From contig CAZDVP010000016.1 of assembly GCA_964508865.1 (NCBI GenBank), positions 1-22,978 of the forward strand: DNA of 22,978 nt, written 5' to 3'. The notes under the pieces are model-generated. The model searched no databases. It worked only from the letters and a program-made list of their open reading frames with translations, and was not told the DNA's origin. Each line of letters starts with the position of its first letter. Position 1 is the stretch's first letter. Below are positions 7,082-14,294 of this stretch, piece by piece. The translations under genes were made by a program, and so were the position numbers. This stretch comes from UBA3263 sp964508865. Its GTDB lineage: Bacteria; Bacteroidota; Bacteroidia; Bacteroidales; Muribaculaceae.

Positions 7082-7449
7082 AGCGGTTGATGTTGATTCT
7101 TGCCGCCGCATTGGCGTTGAGCGGATGCTCGGCAGGCAAGCAGGTTCAGCAGCGCCAACGGCTCGAGAGGTGCGACACGCTACGGGCGCTTTTGGCCGAA
7201 GAGCTGACGGTCAGGTTCGACGATGTAAGGATTATTCCGCCCGACAGCCTGCGGCCGCAAATGAAGGTGGCACACATAGCGCTCGAGCGGCGCCGGGCGG
7301 CTCAGGTAGAGGAGGTGGCTGCCGAGCAGGCCGAGGTGCAGAACGAAGAGAATCCCGCGCCGGTTCAGTCCGGCCGGCGCGACTGGTTGCCGTGGGCGCT
7401 GCTGGTGCTGATTTTGCTGCTTATTCTTCGCGCTCCTCGAGCAAACTGA
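7078..7449 (+). CDS. Lipoprotein with C-terminal TM segment, unimolecular-spanin-like
   Basis: A 123-aa protein with a lipoprotein signal peptide (lipobox LSGC, lipidated C17), a charged, Glu/Arg-rich, probably helical segment of about 80 residues (18-100) and one strongly hydrophobic C-terminal segment (about 102-118, WLPWALLVLILLLIL). An outer-membrane lipid anchor plus an inner-membrane anchor in one short polypeptide is the defining layout of u-spanins such as phage T1 gp11, which fuse inner and outer membranes after peptidoglycan is degraded. The start ATG overlaps the lysozyme stop by four bases, the position expected for a spanin in a lysis cassette. The last 29 bases overlap the 3' end of folK on the other strand. 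The spanin role is inferred from topology and gene order; I do not recognise the sequence family. Confidence 0.72.
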   Translation: MKRLMLILAAALALSGCSAGKQVQQRQRLERCDTLRALLAEELTVRFDDVRIIPPDSLRPQMKVAHIALERRRAAQVEEVAAEQAEVQNEENPAPVQSGRRDWLPWALLVLILLLILRAPRAN

Positions 7450-7798
7450 GGCCGCGAAGAAAATAGGAGCGGGTATATTCCGCCGGGCGGAGAATGGTCG
7501 GGCCGGCGGCGATGATGTCGATGTCGATTTCAATTGCTCCGCGCTGCTTGCTCAGGGGGGTGCGTCCGAGTTGGCGCTCAAAGGCTTTGGCGGCGGCGGT
7601 GAGGTCGGTGGGACTGAGCTCGGAGTCGCCTCGCGCAACGAGGTTCAGATAGTCTGCCGCCGAGCCGTTGAGCGCCGGCGAGGAATAGATGCCGGAGCTG
7701 ACCACGTTGGCAAAATTCTCGTCGAGCCATTGCCGGGCCTGCTCCATGAACTGCCTCTGGCCGGGGGCGTTGCTTCCTATGCTCAGCAGGTAGCGCAT
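7421..7798 (-). CDS. folK: 2-amino-4-hydroxy-6-hydroxymethyldihydropteridine diphosphokinase (HPPK)
   Basis: A 125-aa cytoplasmic enzyme that transfers pyrophosphate from ATP to 6-hydroxymethyl-7,8-dihydropterin in folate synthesis. Recognised by the N-terminal IGSN (7-10), the ERQLGR motif (74-79) and the IDIDI motif (91-95) whose D92 and D94 correspond to the paired Mg-binding Asps. It is shorter than E. coli HPPK (159 aa), with trimmed loops and C-terminus, but all core motifs are present. The start overlaps the tex stop by one base (TGATG), so it is translationally coupled to tex and is the last gene of the acyltransferase-MPE-tex-folK operon. Its 3' end overlaps the convergent spanin-like gene by 29 bases. 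Confidence 0.88.
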   Translation of the reverse strand: MRYLLSIGSNAPGQRQFMEQARQWLDENFANVVSSGIYSSPALNGSAADYLNLVARGDSELSPTDLTAAAKAFERQLGRTPLSKQRGAIEIDIDIIAAGPTILRPAEYTRSYFLRGLSLLEEREE

Positions 7799-9930
7799 CA
7801 GTCGAGGCCCTTGAGGGTGAGGGCGATTCGACCTCTCAGCGGATCGACTTCAAGAACTTTGGCGCGGATTGTCTGGCCCATGGCAACCACTTCGAAAGGC
7901 GAGTTGACGAAGCGCTCGCTCATTTGCGAAACGTGGAGCAGGCCGTTTTCCTTGATTCCCAGGTCAACGAACGCGCCGAAAGCGGTTATGTTGTTGATTT
8001 TGCCGGTCAGGGTCATTCCGGGGCGGATGTCGTTGATGGAGCGGATGGTTTCGTCGAATTCGGGATTGGCCACTTCCTCAACCGCTTCGCGCCGCGGTTT
8101 GGAGAGTTCGTCGATTATCAGGCGCAGGGTCGGAACGCCGGTTTCCTTGTCGAGATAGTTGGCGATTTCAATGTTTGAGGCCAAGGCGGGGTTATTGACC
8201 AGCTGGGCGGTTGAGGTGCGGAGGTCTTTGGCCATGCGGGCCACCAGGTCGTAGCGCTCGGGGTGAATGGCGGTGTTGTCGAGCGGATTTTCGGCATCGG
8301 GAATGCGAAGGAAGCCGGCACACTGCTGGAAGATTTTTTCGCCCATGCGGCTAACGTTTTTCAGGTCGGAGCGGCGGCGGAAGGGGCCGTTTTGCTTGCG
8401 GTATTCAACAATATAGCGGGCAAGGGCCGGGCCGATGCCGCTCACATAGCCCAGCAGCGAGGGCGAAGCGGTGTTGACGTTGACGCCAACCGAGTTAACG
8501 CAGCTAACAACGGTGAAGTCCAGGGCGTCCTTGAGGCGTGCCTGGTCAACGTCGTGCTGATACTGGCCAACGCCGATGCTTTTGGGGTCGATTTTTACCA
8601 GCTCGGCCAGCGGATCCTGCAGGCGGCGGCCAATGGATATGGCTCCGCGAACGGTCACATCCTTGTCGGGGAACTCCTCGCGGGCAACTTCGCCGGCCGA
8701 ATAGACCGACGCACCATCTTCGTTGACCATTACTATCTGCACGCGGCGCGGCATGCGCACGTCGTCGAGGAACCGCTTGGTTTCGCGGCCGCCGGTGCCG
8801 GAGCCGAGAGCAATCACGTCGATTTCAAATGAACTGATCATCGAGCATATGAGATAGGCGGCTCCGTGAGGGTCGGAAAGGTTGAAAATATCGTCGGCCA
8901 GAAGGTTGCCCTGCTCGTCGAGGCAAACAACCTTGCAGCCGCTGCGGAATCCGGGGTCGATGCCCATTACCCGCTTGCCGAACATGGGCGGAGTCATCAG
9001 CAGCTGGCGCAGATTGTCGGCAAAGTTTTCAATGGCGGCGCCGTCGGCTTTTTCCTTGGCCGAGGCGGCGATTTCATTTTCAATCGAGGGGCGGAGCATG
9101 CGGCGGTAGCAGTCGCGCAGAGCCTGGCTGACCAGGCGGGCGCACTCGTCGGAGGCTCCGGGTTTGACGAAGAAGCGGCCCAGGCGCTCGATCATTTCGT
9201 CGTCGTTGATGCTGATGCTCACTTTCAGAATGCCGGCCTCTTCGCCGCGGCGGGCACCGAGGTAGCGGTGGGAGGGCACCAGACGCAGCGGCTGGGAGTA
9301 GTCATAGAAGGTGGCGTAGAGTTCGCGCTCGTCGACTGCGTCTTTGGCCTTTTTGGTCGAGAACTCGGCCGACCGCTGATATTTTGCGCGCACGAGGTTG
9401 CGGGCTTTTTCGTTTTCGTTCATCCACTCGGCAATGATGTCGAGCGCGCCGGCAATGGCGTCGTCGGCTGTCGGAACGTCGGCCGACACATATTTTTTCG
9501 CTATGGCGGGAATCCCGGTTGCCGCCTGTGCCATAATGATTTTTGCCAGAGGCTCAAGGCCGCGTTCGCGCGCGATTTCCGCGCGGGTGCGCCGCTTGGG
9601 CTTATAGGGCAGGTAAATGTCTTCGAGGGTCGAGGCGTCGAGAGTGTGCTCGATGCGGTCGGCCAGCTCGGGAGTCATGGCTCCGGCGGCTGTTATCTGC
9701 TCAACAACAAACTCGCGGCGCTTGAGGAATTCGCGCAGGGCCACCAGGCGCCGGCTGATGAGGTAAACCATCTGCTCGTCGAGTTCGCCGGTCGCTTCCT
9801 TGCGGTAGCGGGAAATGAAGGGCACTGTTGCACCGTCGTCGAGCAGTTTAATGGTTGCGTTGACCTGTTTGCGCTGCAGGTTCAGGTCTTTGGCAATAAT
9901 CGAGGGGAGGTCGGTTGTCGGGATTCTCAT
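7798..9930 (-). CDS. tex: Tex family S1 RNA-binding transcription accessory protein
   Basis: A 710-aa cytoplasmic nucleic-acid-binding protein of the Tex/YhgF family, related to eukaryotic Spt6. Order of domains: helical N-terminal region (1-about 310, with VPFISRYRKEATGELDE), a YqgF/RNase H-like domain starting at VMGIDPGFRSG, helix-hairpin-helix repeats (SGIGPALARYIVEYRK, then FRRRSDLKNV), and a C-terminal S1 domain (PGMTLTGKINNITAFGAFVDLG). Length and order are normal. The frame stays open upstream to 10080, but I choose the ATG at 9930 because MRIPTTDLPSIIAKDL is where homologues begin and the extension would overlap the metallophosphoesterase gene by about 150 bases. It starts two bases after that gene's stop, and its stop overlaps the folK start. 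Confidence 0.94.
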   Translation of the reverse strand: MRIPTTDLPSIIAKDLNLQRKQVNATIKLLDDGATVPFISRYRKEATGELDEQMVYLISRRLVALREFLKRREFVVEQITAAGAMTPELADRIEHTLDASTLEDIYLPYKPKRRTRAEIARERGLEPLAKIIMAQAATGIPAIAKKYVSADVPTADDAIAGALDIIAEWMNENEKARNLVRAKYQRSAEFSTKKAKDAVDERELYATFYDYSQPLRLVPSHRYLGARRGEEAGILKVSISINDDEMIERLGRFFVKPGASDECARLVSQALRDCYRRMLRPSIENEIAASAKEKADGAAIENFADNLRQLLMTPPMFGKRVMGIDPGFRSGCKVVCLDEQGNLLADDIFNLSDPHGAAYLICSMISSFEIDVIALGSGTGGRETKRFLDDVRMPRRVQIVMVNEDGASVYSAGEVAREEFPDKDVTVRGAISIGRRLQDPLAELVKIDPKSIGVGQYQHDVDQARLKDALDFTVVSCVNSVGVNVNTASPSLLGYVSGIGPALARYIVEYRKQNGPFRRRSDLKNVSRMGEKIFQQCAGFLRIPDAENPLDNTAIHPERYDLVARMAKDLRTSTAQLVNNPALASNIEIANYLDKETGVPTLRLIIDELSKPRREAVEEVANPEFDETIRSINDIRPGMTLTGKINNITAFGAFVDLGIKENGLLHVSQMSERFVNSPFEVVAMGQTIRAKVLEVDPLRGRIALTLKGLD

Positions 9931-9932
9931 AA

Positions 9933-11126
9933 TTATTCGGTGAGAGTGAAGAGCGTGATTTCGGGAGTAGCGCCTATGCGCATGGGGAAGCCAACGGTTC
10001 CGGCGCCGATGTTGACGTAGAGCTGGCGGTGGCCGTCGGGGGCGGTGTAGAGTCCTTCCCAGCAGTTGGGGTAGCGCCATTGCGAGGGGCTGAAGTTGCC
10101 GATCTGGAACTGCATGGCATGGGTGTGGCCGCTCAGGGTCAGGGCGTAGCGCAGCGTGTCGGAGGGGGCAACTATGTCGGTCCAGTGGCGCGGGTTGTGG
10201 GTCAGCAGAATTTTGGTTGCGGAGTCGCCCGAGGTTGGGTAGGCCGCGTCGAGGTCGCCATAGCGGTTGAAAGGCGGATCGCCCCAGTTTTCAACGCCAA
10301 CAATAACGAGCGAGTCGCCTGCAGCGCCGGGAATCACTTCCGACGAGTTGGTCAGCAAGTCCCAGCCCATGGCAATCTGGTGGTCCATGAGCAGTTCGAG
10401 GTTTTCTTCTTTTTCGGTGTCGGAGGCCCATTGAACGTAGTCGCCATAGTCGTGGTTGCCGAGAATGGAGAACACGCCGTCGGGGGCATTGATGCGGCGC
10501 AGGGTTGAAATGAACGGCTCGGCTTCCGATGCGCGCTGATTGACCAGGTCGCCGGTGAATACCACCAGATTCGGGCGCAGGGCGTTGATGGAGTCAACCA
10601 TGCGCGAAACGAAGGTGGTGTCGGAGCCGAAAGTGCCCAGGTGGAGGTCGGAAATCTGAGCTATGCGGTAGCCGTTGAAGCTGGCGGGCAGCTCGGGAAT
10701 GCTGACGGTGACTTCTTTAATCTGAATGCGCTTGCGGTTGATGAGCGCGCCCCAGAGCATGGTCAGTACCACCACAGCCGCCATAGCGGCGCCGGTCCAC
10801 GACAGCCATTTCAGGCGCTTGCGGCCAAACAGCTGCGGAATGCGCGCTATCAGGTCGAACAAAACCGCGGTCAGTTTGCCGGCATAGACCGTCAGATAGA
10901 CGAACACCATCCACATCACCGCAGTCAAACCCGTTGAAGCCGCCGAGGTACGGGCGGGGATGAAGAAAATCACCAGCACGTAGATGATGAAGAAAACGCT
11001 CTCCAAAAGCTGGAAACGAGCCCAGCCGGCGCGACGGCAGCGCCGCAGGGCAATGTAGAACAGATAAGAGTCGGTCAGCAGCTGGATAATCAGCAGGCAG
11101 ACGGCGAGAATCAGAGTGATTCGCAT
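9933..11126 (-). CDS. Membrane-anchored metallophosphoesterase
   Basis: A 397-aa protein with four N-terminal membrane segments (about residues 4-27, 40-57, 67-93 and 107-129) followed by a calcineurin-like phosphoesterase domain. All metal-binding motifs are present in order: SDLHLG (D160, H162), FTGDLV (D193), GNHDY (N224, H225), LLTHNP (H310) and SGHTHAMQF (H334, H336). It resembles the YkuE/YaeI-type membrane phosphoesterases; the substrate cannot be read from the sequence. Its place directly after a glycerolipid-type acyltransferase makes a lipid or envelope phosphoester substrate plausible, but this is inference. The start overlaps the upstream stop by one base (TAATG) and the stop is two bases from the tex start, so the four genes form one tightly coupled operon. 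Confidence 0.9.
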   Translation of the reverse strand: MRITLILAVCLLIIQLLTDSYLFYIALRRCRRAGWARFQLLESVFFIIYVLVIFFIPARTSAASTGLTAVMWMVFVYLTVYAGKLTAVLFDLIARIPQLFGRKRLKWLSWTGAAMAAVVVLTMLWGALINRKRIQIKEVTVSIPELPASFNGYRIAQISDLHLGTFGSDTTFVSRMVDSINALRPNLVVFTGDLVNQRASEAEPFISTLRRINAPDGVFSILGNHDYGDYVQWASDTEKEENLELLMDHQIAMGWDLLTNSSEVIPGAAGDSLVIVGVENWGDPPFNRYGDLDAAYPTSGDSATKILLTHNPRHWTDIVAPSDTLRYALTLSGHTHAMQFQIGNFSPSQWRYPNCWEGLYTAPDGHRQLYVNIGAGTVGFPMRIGATPEITLFTLTE

Positions 11127-12292
11127 TAAGAATTTGAGAGTGAGGCTATTTTATTGCTCAGAGGGTTGGCATACATTGTCAACATCATTTCGCGCATGAA
11201 GTTCATTTCGTCGGCGGTGATGTCGGGGAGGTCTACTTTGGCTAACTGCGTTTCGATTCGGTTGTTGACCGCTTCGACGTCGGCCGGAGTATACTGGTCG
11301 GCAAAGCGGTGCTCGCCCATGAGCAGGTCGTGGGCAACGTAGTTTATCGGATAGATGCGGTAGTTGCGGTGAATGTGGTTATCGACAATCTCGCAAACCT
11401 GGGCGCAGGCTTCGGAGCGGCCCAGATCCTGAGGCAGGGCGTCGAGCTCGGGGTTGATGCACTCGGTCAGGGCGAAGTGAACGCGGCCCTTTTGCTGGAG
11501 AATGCCGGTTTCCATGCTCAGCAGGTCGTCGTGTTCCGACTTTTTGAAGTTCGGGTCGCGGCGCTTGCAAAGAAATTCGCGGGCCTTGAGGTAGTCGTTG
11601 GGGTCGTATTCGTAGCTGATACTGACCGGCAGCAGGCGGATTTCGCGGATGCTGTTGAGCGGCGAGCCTTCGCCGCCAAGGGTGAGCATTTTAATCAGGC
11701 CCTCCTGGGTGCGGTCGTTGCTGTCTTTGGCGCGGCCTTCGCGGTGGGCAATCCAGAGGCTCTGGTGCTTAACGTTGATGCAGTGGTGAATATAGGCGCT
11801 GAGGTGTTTGGCGGCCTCGAGGGCGCCGCGAATGCCGGTGTCGCGCTTAACGATGAAGCTCTTGTTGATTCTCACCAGCTCGTCGATCCAGGGCAGAATG
11901 AGCAGATTGTTGCCAATGGCCACTTCGCAGGTTTCGCGGCCGCCGCGAACCATTCCCAGGTTCAGAAACGACGCGTCGAGAACAATGTCGCGATGGTTGG
12001 AAATCAGAACGTAGTTTTTGTCGGGCTCGTAGTTATCGATGCCGTCAAGAGTGAGTCCGGCGGTTGTTTTGGCTTCTAACTGAGCCAAAAACGGCAACAT
12101 AATGCGGTGTTGAAACTCCTGCTGGGTGTGGCAGTCGAGCAGCTTTTTAGAGAACTCGGCATAGTCCACGCCGGGGAGCACCCATTTAACGGCGTGCTCG
12201 AATTGCGGCTCAGCCACCAGACGCTCTATGTGTTGGTGAAATTCAGGACCGTTGTCAAACGGCGCTATATCATTGAATTCTTGGTTTGTCAT
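11126..12292 (-). CDS. Glycerol-3-phosphate/1-acylglycerol-3-phosphate acyltransferase family protein
   Basis: A 388-aa acyltransferase-like protein. The catalytic block is ISNHRDIVLDASF (H100), followed by a substrate-loop motif INKSFIVKRD (143-151) and the WIAHREGRAKD block (E185, G186, R187), equivalent to the EGxR motif of PlsC/PlsB enzymes. The usual H-x4-D spacing is H-x5-D here (H100, D106), unless D102 serves. The enzyme probably acylates a glycerophosphate or a similar lipid precursor at the inner membrane; the exact acceptor is not clear. No convincing TM segment is visible. First gene of the operon with the metallophosphoesterase, tex and folK; a clear promoter lies upstream, with about 30 bases of leader. 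Confidence 0.83.
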   Translation of the reverse strand: MTNQEFNDIAPFDNGPEFHQHIERLVAEPQFEHAVKWVLPGVDYAEFSKKLLDCHTQQEFQHRIMLPFLAQLEAKTTAGLTLDGIDNYEPDKNYVLISNHRDIVLDASFLNLGMVRGGRETCEVAIGNNLLILPWIDELVRINKSFIVKRDTGIRGALEAAKHLSAYIHHCINVKHQSLWIAHREGRAKDSNDRTQEGLIKMLTLGGEGSPLNSIREIRLLPVSISYEYDPNDYLKAREFLCKRRDPNFKKSEHDDLLSMETGILQQKGRVHFALTECINPELDALPQDLGRSEACAQVCEIVDNHIHRNYRIYPINYVAHDLLMGEHRFADQYTPADVEAVNNRIETQLAKVDLPDITADEMNFMREMMLTMYANPLSNKIASLSNS

Positions 12293-12328
12293 CAGTTTTT
12301 CTTTAGTACGGAGCTGCTAAGGAAAGCG

Positions 12329-12360
12329 CAAATTTACAAAACAATTTCCAAAAATCAAAA
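12329..12360 (-). promoter_or_regulatory. Promoter of the acyltransferase-MPE-tex-folK operon
   Basis: On the minus strand: -33 element TTTTG (12356-12360), 19-base spacer, -7 box TAAATTTG (12329-12336). Both match the Bacteroidetes consensus. Transcription should start near 12322, about 30 bases before the ATG at 12292. The 106-base gap to the upstream CcsBA gene holds nothing else recognisable; I see no strong terminator in it. Confidence 0.75.
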
Positions 12361-12398
12361 TCGCCGTCGCAACAGCTCGCTCCGACCAAAGAGTTTTG

Positions 12399-14282
12399 TC
12401 AGGCGTAGGAGTGCAGGCCGGGCAGGAGAAAGTTGGCGCCGAAATAGGTGAAGGCCACTGTCAGAACTGCCAGCAGCAGGTAGGTGTGGAGCACCCGCTC
12501 GCGGCGGAAAAAGGCGAGCCGGCGGTTGCTCCAGTGCAGGGGAAGGGCATAGACCAACCACATTACCAGTGCGCAGGTTTCCTTCGGGTCCCAGCCCCAA
12601 TAGCGGCCCCAGGTCTGATTGGCCCACACTGCTCCGATGAAAATTCCCGCGCCGAGCAAGCAAACTGCCGGAGCGAGCAGCAGGCGGTTGACAACGCCGA
12701 GTTGCCGCCGGCGCCGGGCCGAGCGCGAAAGCAGCGCAACGGCCGATAGAATGGCTATGAGCAGAAAGAGCGCATAGGAAATCATAACCACCACAACATG
12801 GACCGACAACAGCGGGCTCGATAGCACGGGCATCATGCTGCCTATGCGGGGTGTGCGCCCGCCCATGGCGGCAACAAACAGGGCCATGGCAGCGACTATC
12901 AGCAGCCCGCCGCGCAGCGTCAGATTCTTCAACATGCAGGCACCGGCCAATGCCGCCAGGGCCATGAATATCATGGTTTCCGGGCCGTTGGAGAGGGGAA
13001 TATGGCCGCTTATCCACCAGAGCAGCCCCATGGCGGAGGCCACATAAAGCAGCACAAGGATTGATGCACCGAGGCTGGCCGCCGGGAGCCAACGCCCCTG
13101 ACTTTTGAAAAGCGAAAGAATCAGCGTTGTTAATCCGAAAAGAATTGTCACAACACCTGCCGGCGCCGGGCGCACGGCCCGGTTATAAATGCGCTCGGCC
13201 GTTACTTTGGCGGCCGACGGCAATTCGGCTCCGACGGCATATTTTGTCTGACCGGCCATCAGCAGGGTCAGCAGCTCGTTGGCGCGGATGTTTTTGCCGC
13301 TGAGCAGCAGCTCTTTGATTTCGGGCATGGTTGTTTGCATGAAGGTCCACTGGTCGAGCGGCATTGCCGACGGACGCCGACCCGTGAGCGACAGCCATTC
13401 CATGCGCCCGTCGGCCGTCCGATAGGGGTAGATGCGGAAAATCTCACCGGTGCCGATCAATTCGATCAGAGCGAGTTTTTCGGCCTGTTTCTTTTCGGCT
13501 TTTGTTGTCGGGTAGGCTGGTGCGGATTTGAGCTCAGGATGGGAGCTGAGGTAGTCGCTTTGCCATTGGTCGTAGAAGAACAGCCATCCGGAAAGAATCT
13601 GCTCGGGTGTGAAACCGCGGTATGATTCGCCGCCATAGAGCGTAGAGGTCACGTCGCAGGCCAGGGTCTGCATCGGGCAGATGCGCTCATTCCAGTAAAC
13701 GAGCACTTTGCCCAGATTAGCAGCCAAAGGCCGCTGCATGGCCGGCAGTTCGGCGGCATCAGCCTCAGCGAGCGCCGGAAGCAGCAACAGAGCGACCACT
13801 CCGCGCCGATATTGCCGCAGAAGCGAGCGCCACGCCGAACGCCGCTGAAAAAAGAACCCGACCATGCCGACGCCGAGCAGAACGTAGCCGCAATAGGTCA
13901 GCCCGATTCCCCACGGGTCGCGGCTCACTGCAAGAACCGAGCTCTCAGGGCCTATGCCTGACTGATAGAAACGCCAGCCCCCGAATTCTCCAACCTTGTT
14001 CATGGAAATTGTCAGCTCTTGGCCGTTGATGTCGATGCGGCTGCTGAAGTCCATGGCTGTGGTTGTTGCGGGATAGTAGATAACCTCAACGCTTTTGAGG
14101 CTCACTGCAAACGGAAACTCGCCGCAACCGGGGCCGGAAGTCTGCTCGAACCTCGTTGCGCCGGGCTCATCGAGCCGCAGGGTCAGGGAGCCTTGAATCC
14201 CGAAAAAGTGAGTCACGATTGCCCCGGCCAGAATAACGGCCAGGGCAAGGTGAATGAGAATGGTAAAGGGTTGGTGTTTCAT
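12399..14282 (-). CDS. ccsBA: Fused ResB/CcsB-CcsA cytochrome c biogenesis protein
   Basis: A 627-aa integral membrane protein of system II cytochrome c maturation, which carries heme across the inner membrane and attaches it to CxxCH apocytochromes. The N-terminal part is ResB/CcsB-like: TM at about 7-28, a periplasmic beta-rich region with VSLKSVEVIYYP, GGWRFYQSGIG, then a second TM (about 125-145). The C-terminal part is CcsA-like with many TM segments, SGHIPLSNGPETMIFMA, the WWD heme-handling motif (WGRYWGWDPKET, from about residue 558) and the terminal LPGLHSY histidine. It lies 12 bases downstream of a di-heme c-type cytochrome gene, its obvious client. In other Bacteroidales such fusions usually sit beside nrfHA; that pair is not in this window. 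Confidence 0.92.
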   Translation of the reverse strand: MKHQPFTILIHLALAVILAGAIVTHFFGIQGSLTLRLDEPGATRFEQTSGPGCGEFPFAVSLKSVEVIYYPATTTAMDFSSRIDINGQELTISMNKVGEFGGWRFYQSGIGPESSVLAVSRDPWGIGLTYCGYVLLGVGMVGFFFQRRSAWRSLLRQYRRGVVALLLLPALAEADAAELPAMQRPLAANLGKVLVYWNERICPMQTLACDVTSTLYGGESYRGFTPEQILSGWLFFYDQWQSDYLSSHPELKSAPAYPTTKAEKKQAEKLALIELIGTGEIFRIYPYRTADGRMEWLSLTGRRPSAMPLDQWTFMQTTMPEIKELLLSGKNIRANELLTLLMAGQTKYAVGAELPSAAKVTAERIYNRAVRPAPAGVVTILFGLTTLILSLFKSQGRWLPAASLGASILVLLYVASAMGLLWWISGHIPLSNGPETMIFMALAALAGACMLKNLTLRGGLLIVAAMALFVAAMGGRTPRIGSMMPVLSSPLLSVHVVVVMISYALFLLIAILSAVALLSRSARRRRQLGVVNRLLLAPAVCLLGAGIFIGAVWANQTWGRYWGWDPKETCALVMWLVYALPLHWSNRRLAFFRRERVLHTYLLLAVLTVAFTYFGANFLLPGLHSYA

Positions 14283-14294
14283 CGGGGGCGGGAA

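Noticed and set aside
7071..7466. 131-codon frame overlapping the spanin-like gene, considered as an Rz/Rz1-type nested partner
   Set aside because: It has no signal peptide, lipobox or TM segment and is rich in Arg/Ala/Gly, as expected from an out-of-frame reading of GC-rich DNA. The real gene already carries both membrane anchors.
6400..7500. Prophage remnant with integrase or att repeats around the lysis cassette
   Set aside because: I searched the flanks by eye for tRNA ends, direct repeats, recombinase or structural genes and saw none; the neighbours on both sides are ordinary chromosomal genes.
8866..10020. 384-codon plus-strand frame opposite tex, and similar antisense frames at 11309-12079, 14019-14948 and 15138-15776
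   Set aside because: All are mirror images of well-identified genes on the minus strand, with no recognisable domains and Val/Gly/Ala-rich products.
9931..10080. N-terminal extension of Tex upstream of 9930
   Set aside because: The extra 50 residues are Pro/His/Arg-rich, lie inside the metallophosphoesterase gene in another frame, and precede the point where Tex homologues start.
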